Below, in pieces: positions 25,446 through 37,400 of a stretch of DNA of 64,000 bases. Below the pieces are notes generated by a model. That model saw only the letters and a list, made by a program, of their open reading frames with translations, was not told where the DNA came from and made no database searches. The stretch covers positions 15,252,001 through 15,316,000 of the forward strand of contig CM082579.2 of assembly GCA_040954595.2 (NCBI GenBank). The letters run 5' to 3'. Source of the stretch: Balanoglossus misakiensis (lineage: Eukaryota; Hemichordata). Numbering within the stretch: position 1 is the stretch's first letter; each line of letters starts with the position of its first letter. The position numbers were made by a program, and so were the translations under genes.

Positions 25446-26082
25446 GTAACATGTTATGTAATATATAAAGTAAAAAAGTCCAAAGCATGATGTTATCACA
25501 GATGACATTTGGAATGTATTATTGTACTATCTGGTTTAATTTCAAACATAGTGGAGTTATTTATTGGCCAGTATTTAAGCATGTTTAAAGAAGTCAAACA
25601 GCATAATAGGCACATTTCATATCAAACAAAATTGACCAAATAAGCTCAAAAGAGGATTTGAACAATTTGTCCCTTTAAGTAATGTTCAATATTGGATTTA
25701 CACTTGTGAGTGTATGTCATCTCCCTTTTGTTAGAAACCTCACAGTCATATAATAAACAGGTGACCTGACAATCATTTGAAATACCAAACTTCGGCAGCT
25801 ATTCCAGTTTGGTCCAAAAACCTAATTTTAACTGGCACCTCAACTTTAGGACTATTATGGATGTTGCTGAAACTTGAAGTGGGCTGCTTGTGAAGAGGAA
25901 GACGTGGAGTGTCTCTCAGACAACGCTGCGCTCAGTCAGAGATAAAGTCAAAATATGGATTTGACTTGCAACAGTAATTTGTTAGTTAAGTCAAATTCAA
26001 CTTAAATCTGTCTCTTTGGGTCAGTCTTAACGGGTGTAGCATGCTGGAAGGGTGTGCTTACCCATTTCCGACACCTAGTACC

Positions 26083-26532
26083 ACAGGGGGCTGCAAACAT
26101 GAAAGTTATAAATGGCGAAGTACGTTCCATTCTGCGTTTTCCCAACCTGTCTTATCATTTGCTAATCCAGAATAAAAGCTATCCATTTCCCATTAATCAC
26201 CTGCTAACGACTTAATCTGTGTGCCCCATCCACGGATTAAGTTAATAAAGTAAACATCGGTCAGCGAGTACTGGGTATTCTCTTACCAAGTGAGAACTGA
26301 CCGATGTTTACTTAATCCACTAAATCCGTGGATGGGGCACACAGATTAAGTCGTTAGCAGGTGCTTAATGGGAAATGCAATAGTTTGTATTCTGGATTAG
26401 CAACTGCTAAGACAGGTGGAGGTAACACAGAAAAATAAACAAGCACAAAGACTGTTCATCAATTAATGTTTATTGGGGGAAAATGCAGGAACTCCGCCAT
26501 TCATAACTTTCATGTTTGCAGCCCCCCTGTGC
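26083..26532. mobile_element. Near-perfect foldback MITE, about 450 bp
   Basis: The ends CACAGGGGGCTGCAAACATG and its complement CATGTTTGCAGCCCCCCTGTG (21 with one extra C) bound arms that continue inward almost to the centre near 26270-26295. Inside, CTTAATCTGTGTGCCCCATC faces its complement. AGTAC lies next to both ends (two extra bases on the right), a possible target duplication. No ORF, so non-autonomous; the CAGGGG terminus recalls hAT-type ends, but that is only a resemblance. Confidence 0.8.
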
Positions 26533-26539
26533 GAGTACT

Positions 26540-28170
26540 ACCACTTAGCAGTGGTTCAAGATGATCCTGTTGAAATTGTAAGTTTTTCTCTTATTTCTTT
26601 TTTGAACCTGGACCTGGTAATTAGCTTAGCCTGAGTAATATTGATTATTGGACCTGGTTTGATGTCTTATTATAACAACTACAGAAGAATCTCTGGACAC
26701 AGTGAAATACAATCCAGGGTTATGGTAATGACTGACAAATTGTCAGTTTAAAAAAGTAGACAAAGAACTCAGTTAAATATTATAATAAAAATATGCTTTT
26801 AATATAAGGAAAAGGTACAATTGATATACTTGTAATTAAAACATAAATATAATGATGAAATTCTTCAACTGTTCTGTAGTTGCACCAGTATTTGTATAAG
26901 CTAAAAATGTTGACTTCTGGCAGGACAACTCAAACAGATATTAAACTTATTTATAGTACTTCCACTTCATGACTTTGTTCAAAAATTTCCCAAACTTATT
27001 TCATTGTTGATGAGTTGTCACCTCCGAACAACACAAAAAGGAACAGTTTGTATAAAAAAGTAATTTTGCATGAATCTTAAACATACATGCACAAGTTGAG
27101 TGAATAACACAATATAATCATATTCTACAATGAATTACAATATCAAGATTAAGGGTTTCACATATGACATTACATTGCTACATTTTATATACATGAATTT
27201 AATTTGAAAAATTTCCATTGATCTATAACACCATGAATAATATAAAAATATGCGAATAAATACTTTGAATTATTATATATACATGTCAGGTCTCAAAGTG
27301 AGTAACTATATTTCCATTCACCTATGAACTGGTTATTAACCAAATGAAATGATAGGATCTTTTATTTTGAGGATCTTATAATTGTGATCATACACATCCA
27401 TATTCCAAAATTCGCATGCCAAACAAATATCAGATTTATACGGCCAGTTGTAAAGACAGTACAAGGGGCAAAAAAATTGATAATAGTTAATCATCATCTC
27501 CCTTCTTTTACAGTCTTGGAGAATGGTGACGGTTGAAGTCAAATTAAAGAAAAATATCAAGAAAAATATCAAAATTTGAAGCACTAATTCAGGAGGATAT
27601 ATATCATCGGGAGGTAGTCACTGAATATATTGAGAGAAATAATTCATAATCTATGCATTTGGATGAAAAGACCTTCTATCTGATCAAGTTAAGGATAAAT
27701 GCTGCCTTGTATGAATACAGAAGCAAGTCAGCATGCAAAGGGAGAGCTGAATTGGTACACTGTTAAATTTGTCCTCCAAATTCAACAAAAATATGTTGTT
27801 GTTTAGGAATTCTCGTATTATCATATCTTTTTCATTACACAATACCTTATAATAAGTCATAACAAATTTTTAAGGAAAATTCTTTAAAATATGTAAAATA
27901 TATAGCCTTATAACCAACATACTTTAAAGATGATTATTTATGATCATTTCATTCAGATGTTGCTAAGAGTGTAATAATAAAGATCTGTTTCACTCCAACC
28001 AATTTAATGTGCGCTTATCACAGTACTGTCGTCTGACAAAGCATAACTATTATTGTTATCATTTATGGGATTATACCAAGCTTATCACAGTACTGTGTCA
28101 ACTCACAAAATGAAAACCATTCTAGTTATCATTTGAATTATACCATACATGTACACACAGAGATGGCACA
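26540..28170. other. AT-rich 3' flank / 3' UTR of the minus-strand mosaic gene
   Basis: Very AT-rich with no coding exon. It lies downstream of the stop codon at 28171-28173 on the minus strand. An AATAAA on that strand occurs near 27356-27361 (TTTATT on plus) and could serve as a polyadenylation signal; the transcript end is not determinable from sequence alone. Confidence 0.4.
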
Positions 28171-28435
28171 TTAGAAGTATCTGTCTCCGTGACTCTCATG
28201 AAATAGTTCATTTCTACTCTTAAGAGGCCTTGGTCTCCATTCCTCACTTCCACTGGCACTACCACTGTCGCCACTATACATGGGATTGTAGTGATAGATT
28301 TCTCTGAAGGCTTCCTCATCTTCCACACTTTTCCCTGCCTTGCTATCAACATCATCTGTATCATCAAACCAATGGATATCCATAGTTGCCTCTTGTTCTT
28401 CCCAGCCTGGATGTTTCTTTCCTCCAAGAGCACAC
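28171..28435 (-). CDS. Exon: cytoplasmic tail and stop
   Basis: Entry after TTTGACATTCAG in phase 2 completes an Arg codon. About 88 residues with an acidic stretch (HWFDDTDDVDSKAGKSVEDE), the segment YHYNPMYSGDSGSASGSEEW and end HGDRYF followed by TAA at 28171-28173. NPMY fits the NPxY sorting/PTB-binding consensus, suggesting endocytosis or adaptor binding (inference). Confidence 0.85.
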
Positions 28436-31400
28436 CTGAATGTCAAATAGTTGAACATCATCAATGTGGGATTTGTTGTGATGTTGTTACTACTGTAGAA
28501 TAACGCAGGTGGTTGTTGGACACTTTGCGGTCTGGTCGCGTGACTTTGCCTTGTTAGCCGCCATGCATGTTGAACGCAAATTATACCATGATGCCCTGCA
28601 GTTACCCTATACGCTAATAGGTCTATGCATGAACTCTTTGAATAAATTTGCTTCCACGATACAGATGAGATTATTTTTCACGTTGCCTCATGCATGTATG
28701 GAAAGATACAGGTAAATTCCCAGTTTTCTGATGGGCAACATTTCTACAGCTGTCTCGATTCTACTCTGGTAGTACTAAATAACTTACCGTTGGTACATGA
28801 GTAACATTATTACACCAAGCACTAACACAGCCGCTAAACCTCCCGCAACACCACCAATGATGACAGCTGGAGGAATCTGTAAGAGTTTAAATATTTCTAT
28901 TTGTCACGGGGGCGATATGCTACGATAAAAGCAAGAAAACCATTCATTATGATGCTTAACTATTGTAAAATGGTTAGTTGACCAAAAATCTAGTTATACT
29001 GCAGATGTTGCAGTTTCACCATTTTCACAAATATTTTCAAGACAACGTAAACTGTAATCATGTAGATCAAACAAATGTGTAAACTTTAGTGAATATTGTT
29101 TTTCAATCTTGAGTTATTAAAAGACAAAGAAATGTATACACACCTTTAACTTGCATTGGTATTCTCTGGCGGCAAGTTTCACCTTGATATTCATCAGTAC
29201 ATTCACAAACAGGATTGCCATCACTGTCCTTGATGCAAACAGCATTGTTTGAGCAGAACCCTTCACATTTATCTAGACACAAGAATAAAATCACATCACA
29301 TTATTCTACCTGACGAACCATTTGTATTAGACAAGAACTAAACCCACTTGCAGATTCATTTCTTACAAACGGAATGGAAGTTGTGTGCTGTCGAACGTTG
29401 ATTCACTATATATCCACATGTACCGGGTGAATAACATAAACAGTGTCTTGTATCAAACATAATTAATGGAAAAAGGGCAGCAAGAGAGATACTAAATCAA
29501 CAGTAGTGTCTACGTTTTAGCTGTACATATTTCTGTTGACATTTCAGTTGTAGATAGTTACATACCTGTACAAGTTATTCCATCACCAGTGAAACCAGTT
29601 TTGCAAGTGCATTCATATCCTGGTACAAGATTCCTGCAAGTGGCATTTGGGTGACAGTCATCCAGACCAAGACGACATTCATGTGCATCTAGAAAACAAA
29701 AATTCTTGCAATGTCTTTAACTGACCACCAAATAAAACTATGGGATCTTCATACATATCACCAGTTAAAGGTATACGGTCACCTATGGAAAATTAGCTAT
29801 AGTTACCATGGCAAAAGGAGATCTAGCCAATCACAGATTTTCAGTGGGTGGCACATGCAAAAAAGAGCGCCACCATATGTTCTTTAGAACTCTCATATAC
29901 TCCATTTCAGCCATATATGGGCGTTTGTAAATTGGAGGTGACTGTATACCTTTAAGTTAGATGACTACCCAGATGCAGTGCATGGTTATCACATTCCATA
30001 GCCTAACATGTAGAATTCTGAGAAAACAGTATTACAATATTGTTATTTCCGTGAAATTTTCAGAAAAGGTGTTAAAAGAGGAGCATTATTAAATTATATA
30101 AAAATATTGGATCACACAACATATCAAATGATACTCTAAATAAAGAAGAAAATTTCTTATAATGAAGTGTTTGTGTCAGATTGAACAGTTAAGGTTGATC
30201 TCCACAAGCACTTCATGCATGTTATCAGTTCTATGATTATGAAAAATTTATTCCTACCATCACATTCTGTTTCATATAGGGCACCCTCTCTGCCTGTAGT
30301 GTAGCCAGTTGGGCATGGTTGACAAGCATCCTGGTTGAATTCAAAGTTATATGTTCCAACAGGGCATTTCTCACATCTATAGGACTCCTGATTCAAGTAC
30401 CAACCAACATTGCAGTAAGCTGTTGATGGAATGGAAAAAGAGCATAGAATAAAATTGGAGGACTATCATTATTCTGAACAACTGAGGCACAATAATACAA
30501 CCTTCAGTTCAGTACAGTTGAGATACAACATGAAAAGTTGTATACATAATACTTACAAACATTACAATCTTCACTTAAGGTTGAACCGACTGTTCTTGTG
30601 GTGAAGCCAAATGGGCACGGCATACAAGACGGCTGAAGTTCAGCATTTGATTGATAGGTTCCCATGGGACACGACTCACAAGACCCATTGACACTAAGTT
30701 GGACTCCCACTGATTTACATACCTCTGTAATTGAGAAGATTAATTTTTTGATATTCACGATTATCTGCTTTTCACTCACGTGAATTTGTTAAACTGTTGA
30801 ATATGTTACATATCTGGCGGTTCTAAAGTAAAAACCTACTCGGAAAAAAGTTTACTGGATGCCGAAATATTGCTTGCCTGTCACTTACAAATGATAACGC
30901 CATGGGTACGTCACATGGCCAGATCATGTGATTGATAGTCAAGAATAGCAAATAACACAAGTACCTACCCTGACATTGTGACTCATCAGTAGCTCCTTCA
31001 ACTAATGTAAGCATTCCCTTTGGGCAAGTATTACACACAAACTTTCCTTCTTCTGATTGCCAGAATCCAATGGGGCAGCTTTGGCACTGAGAAGTCCCGT
31101 TGTCAAAGTAGTGACCAACATCGCACCTCTCTGCAATAGACATCATTGTTGAAAAATTATTTTTTCAACCAAAGAGATGAACATTCCAATTGTCATTCTT
31201 TCCATATTGGATCACACCACAATAATTTGATATATACGTCACAATTCCCGGCAAGGGGTATGGGGTTTTATCGGGCCAGTGGCATGAGTGAGGCTAGACG
31301 CTAGTTTTGGAAGCAAAGCGGACAAAATACGGCTAGATACTAGGCTATGGCTGTGGACGAGGAGGAGATATTGCCTTCTGTTATACATACCAAAACACTG

Positions 31401-34400
31401 CAAGATGGATAATGATCTCTTTCCCCTGGTGACTCCATTATTTGGACAGGCATTGCATGCTGTTTGTCCTTCAAGGGGTTGATAATATCCAATTGCACAA
31501 GGATGGCACTGACTCAGCTCAGTGTCATGGTACGACCCTTCAGGACACAATACTGTGGAAATACAAAATGTTGAAGGCAGATGTATACATTGTTCATGTA
31601 CTGATCATTATGCATTAATGGTTTAAAACACAACTACAATTGTAACACACAGCATTCATTTTGGCCAGTTTTTCACTCTTGTGTCTACAAGTGGGATTGC
31701 AGTTGTGTGTGGTTGAATGTTGATTCACTATATATCCACATGTAGAATAACATTAACTGTGTCTTCTATCAAACATAATTAATGGAAAAAGGGCAGCGAG
31801 AAAGAGACTTTGTCCCTCCTTGGTATGAGCATATCAAATCAATTATTTCCTTATATCACCTCTTGGTTGGGTTGTATTTACCACTCACACTTGTCTTTAA
31901 TTTGTACACTGCGACTCACAACCACACTCGCAGCAATACGCCCCACCTAACAGGTCATATCAGGCGATATAAACATATTAACATCTACACCTTTTTATAA
32001 TATTAATTTTGGACACAGTTTTAATCCTTTCACCACCATGGTTCAGTCCAAACCAATTGTTTTCTATTGTAAGGTTTGACCTCTATAGAGGAAACTGGGA
32101 GTGAAAGGGTTAAAGTACATAACAACTGAGGAGTATAGGCACTCACCACATTCTTCTCCAACAAGAACACTACCATTGGAACAGAATATTGTACTTTCAA
32201 CTTGTAATGTCTCAGCGTCGACCGAATATTCAGCTGTATCAAAAGGACCATTCTTGACTGCATCTTCAATAACTACAGCTGCAGCATCAGCAGAGCTAAT
32301 GGATAAAACAACAGGCAAAAAATTCTTACATATGCCACATTACAATACCAACCAGAAGTGTGTACTGTAAACTGAGTTGTTTTCACGACAGGAAATTTTC
32401 GCGATATTAAAAGAGGCGACTGTTACGTGAGGACGAATTTTCGAGTTCTCGTATTTCACTAACTGCATCATTATCTCCAAAAACATTTTACACAACTTTT
32501 TATTTTAACGTTTTTTTGACCAGCACATGTTTTGCAGAAATTTACTGCTCGCGAAAATAACACGTTTTGCAGTATATTTCGAATGCATGAATCTTTAGAA
32601 TACAGGATGCCGCAACATGAAGGAAGGTGGGCAGAAATGATGGGGTTGCCAAAAACTGAAAATGTTTGAGTGTTAAGACACAAAATAATTTGTTTTCACT
32701 TGCATGAATGGAATATTTTGCAATAATGCAAACACCAGCTGTATAGGGAATACAGAGCTGGTCCTCACACAGCCTGGGATCAGTACCCTAGACATGTCAC
32801 CAAAGTCATTTCAATAGAACAGAAGGGGAATGAAATACTCGAAAAATAACAATTACTACTCACGCATTGGTTGTGAAACTGAACTGAACCACAAGCTGAG
32901 TATCAGCCTGTCTCTTTCTTCGGTTTGAGGCGCCGCAGGTTATTTCAAGGTCATCAAAGTTGCATTCACCGCCACAAATACCAAACAAATCATTCAGATA
33001 GTTGATAGTGTTCATAAAACTGATCCTCAATTGCTGGATGACACCATTGTTACATGTACCAGCCTGTGAATTGTATGACACGCCACAATTCACTCCACGT
33101 TGAGTCTTCCCAGGAGCTGCAGTAGAACAATACAAACAAACAAATTTTGTTAAAGATGCAATTTTCAATCTAGCGAACGATGTATTGACTTAGACTGCGA
33201 AACCGCTTAGCCAATCAGGAAAGTTACAGCTGCTTACCCAGAACAAAATATTAAGAAAATAGCTCAAATGTACTGGAGCTTTATATTGGGGTAAGCAGAT
33301 ATGATGTTAACAAATTATCTACCTGTAATCACAACCTTGACATACTGTAAAGCAAGAATTTGCATTACTCATATTTCTGTTTTCATTTATAACTAAAAGA
33401 AAATTGTCTCAATGCTGGAATACCCCCTCTCACAACTCTCTCTCTTTGGAGAATTTTCTGAATGTGCATGTGCAACCTGATTATATTTCTTTACTGATAC
33501 CAAATCATTTTTTTCTCACCTGAACATCCAGGGAAGGTGAATTCCTCGTCTGGATTCTCAGGATTAAAAGATCCTTCACTATGGCAGAGATAGTAAGGTG
33601 CTTGCAAACTTGTATCCTGGTAAACAATCCACCTGACAGAACACACCCGACTCAAACTCATTACAGATGGAAATACCTTTAACTGGTGGTGCTGGCTTTT
33701 CACAATCAAATGATGTAAAAGAAAGGAGAACACAGTTTATTTGTCTATATATATTTTTTTAATTTTATTTCATCTATCATCCAACAGGCAAATACTACCC
33801 AAATGTCTGTGTCTCATATATCATCCAACAGGCAAATACTACCCAAATGTCCAGGTCTAGGTAACGAACCCACAACCCTAGCAACTAGGGCACAATGCCT
33901 CTTTTACCAGGTTCACACAGGGTAAAATTTGAGACACTATTTGCCAGTGCTAACCACAGAGCATTAATCCTTTGAGTCATGTTGTGTCCACACACACAAA
34001 GTTTATGTATGGGCGCTGAGGCTCGGCCCCATAGACAATGGGTTGCGGAGAGGTGTTAATCCTTACACCGGCTCAGGTCTGGCTGGCAGAGCCGTCTAAA
34101 ATCTGAGACGTTTCAGGACCACTTACACCGTCCACACATGTTTTTTTAAGACAGTATCAATTCTGAGATGCTTCAGAACTGTCTTAATGGTGTATGTGTG
34201 ACACCCATATTTATTACACAGTCAAATCTTTTAAACAGAACACCAACACATTAACATGTTTCTATGTTAAAGGGACTAGGAAAAGCTGTTGGTTGAAGAG
34301 AGGTTTCCCGATTAGACAGGGTTTGTTTTAGACGGGTTTGAGTGTCCTTGTATGTTCTGATGTTGTTATAATTTTTGATAGTTACATAGGGACAAAAGTG

Positions 34401-37400
34401 ATAATGATGCAATCATATTACTGTAAAACGGCAAATTTTCCCAAACTTCGTCAAAAAAGAAGAAGAAAATAAAGTCGCATAAAATGTTTTTCAGAGATAA
34501 CAGAGTAGTTAGTAAAATACTAGAATGCGGAAATTTAATTCTCGTGTCACAGTTGCCTCTTTTGATATATTGCAAAATATTTTCTGTCACGAAAATGTCC
34601 CGTTTTACAGTATGTGACAAGACATAACAAGGGGTAGAGATGACAATTTGTCAAGATATTAATTAATTTTTAAAGTTTATGTATGAATGATAAAAAAATT
34701 CACTCACGCAGTACATAGAGTGAAAAGTTGCACTGTGCATTGTTGCCAGCTGTATCTGAAGCAACATAGCTGATCTGGTAGGTTCCCCAGGAAAAGGTGT
34801 CACCTGTAAGAACAAAATTATGCACATCATTACAGGCATGGGTGCTAAAGCCAAAATAGCTTCCGTTTCTTGAATGTTTTTCATGATTTTCTTTTCAAAC
34901 TTAGAATGGTCCATTTAAGTGAGCTATCTGGTGGGTATACACAGGCATATTATCAACTCCTGATTGTGACTGTACATATAAACATGAACAAGATATGTAT
35001 ACTAAACAGATATGGTGCCGCACACGTTTATTCAACTGCCCATTGTAAGAGAACACAACATTTGTGGTATGGGTATCCCCAGTAGTAGTGGAGAATATTA
35101 AGTACTTTACTGATTAAAGGCCTTGCTCAACAGTTGGTCAAATCTTTTGTTTCCAATAAACAATTACGTGCAAACACAAATGCTTTCGAGTTTTAACTTC
35201 ATTGTACTGCCCTGGGATCGAGGAAAGGGCCTATAAACATATGGTAATAGTATCAGCAATTAAGGCTTTAATACTTGGAAGCAAGATCATCTGTCGCACA
35301 TAGGATGTGCTAGCCATATATGAGTAACGGCCACAAGAATAAACTGTACCAGTATGCTTCATACTGACCACAATCTTAGGAAAGTTGTCTCAGCTTGTTG
35401 GTTTCTGTTTAGATCAACTCCCCACCCCACCCCGATAAAAAAAACTTAGTTAGTGTGAATGTTATATATTATCTATAATCAGAAATGATATTTTATAGGA
35501 AACTTACCCATTGTGTAGGTTTGTGTCACATTGGCAATGGCGACATCATCTGTAAATATAGGCTCCTGCCATACTCCTGTTGTCAAGCTATTAGGACTAA
35601 TTATACGGGTCGTATTGGGACAGTAAATGACTTCAGGAGCGTGTTTATCTGAAGAAAAAAAAATGAAAGAATAACAAATGTTTGTAAATTAAACAACTGG
35701 TCCACACCCCCTATGCATACACTGGTACATTTAGGTAAATGCACTACTAGATGTTAATATCTGTCACATATTCATGAGAAATCCAGATATTGTTAAGTGC
35801 TTGTTTTCTGATACATGTGAATAGACTAGATCACTGTCAAGAAACACTACAAGATAGGACAGGAGTCATGAGATGGTATCCATAGGCATAATAACTGATA
35901 TGATCAATTACACTCATGATAAGCCTAGTTCTTGGAACAGCAGAAACTGATGATGATGATGGTGATGATGATGACGATGATGATGATGATGGTGGTGGTG
36001 GTGGTGGTGATGATGATTATGATGATGATGATGGTGATGGTGGTTGTGAATAGTATCATTACATTCAGTGTTAAATACATGTACGGTAGAAACAAAAAGA
36101 CTGAGCGATACAGGCATGGGCAGATGATGATTCCCTATACTTCCTAAAGTAGGGAGATTGCAGGCTGTGTGATTGGAGTACAACACACAGCAGCTAGGGG
36201 CTGGTGAATGTACACAGGAAAAACTACTCAAAATTTCACACAGTTTTCCCTGGACAGACACAACATTACAAGGAGAGCTGTGTTAAAGTAAGGATTTAGG
36301 ATTAATCAACTCTGTGAATATGACCCAATTTCTCCTCGTCAGATCATGCATAAAATTGTTTGATAGTAATGAATAATATGAGGTTATCGCCCCATATCAC
36401 CTCTTGTTGGGCCATATTTGCCGCGAGTGTGGGTTGTGAGCCGCATCACACGAGTCGAAGACGAGTGTGATGCAGCTCACAACCCACACGAGCGGCAAAT
36501 ATGACCCAACAAGAGGTGATATGGGGCGATAACCGATTTATCATATGCTCAAACTTCGGAATTTACAAGAAAAATGAAAAAATAAAGCGAGAACACTTTA
36601 ATTTTAATGAATTATTTTATTCCGCTTAGCGCATTGATATTTTATTAACATTGTAAATCGGCTTCATTCATGTTGACATGACGCGCCATTTTTAAGTGTA
36701 GCGTAGCGGTGATATAAAAATATGAGGATAACTGTAAAGATGTTAAATAACGGTAGGAAACGACAACATCGGTAAGTCAAAGATGTTTTTAAATAGTAAA
36801 TTGTCAAAGGAGGTCAACCGCTCTCTATCATGCAAAACAACAAAATGTTTGAAAATTGAATCGAACACATTTTTTTGGGGGTGCAACAACAAGTGAACGT
36901 CATGAATTTAAAATCGGTTTGAAATCAGTTAAATTGCAAATAAAGCCAGAGGCTATTCATTTCAAAGTTCAAAAAGAGTCTCAAAGTCTGATCATTCCTG
37001 GGAATTTTCTGATGAGGACGGAGAGTCATAAATGACTGCACGGCGGCGGCGTTTGTACGGTGGTGGGGTCTGTGTCATAGATGATGATCCCGTCGACGTC
37101 GCGTTTGAAACATAGATATTAAACGAGCCGCCATATATAACTGCGTCGCTAAATATACCACCCGTTGTCGCCGCTTCCATCTGACACGTGTTTGAACTGA
37201 CGGAACTAGAAATTGCGCGATTTTCGACTTGTTTGGATGAACCTGGAGCGAGGATGTTTGACATCTCTTCCTGCTGCCTGAGCGAGGCGGTGGCGTAGTT
37301 GTTGACCGACTGCAGCTGACTGTGGCCCGATAACTGTTGTACTTGGGTCGGTGGAATGCCTGCATGCAGCAATTTCGTGATGGCTGTTTTTCTCATGCTG

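Noticed and set aside
35914-36261. His-rich minus-strand frame
   Set aside because: Produced by the GAT/GGT microsatellite.
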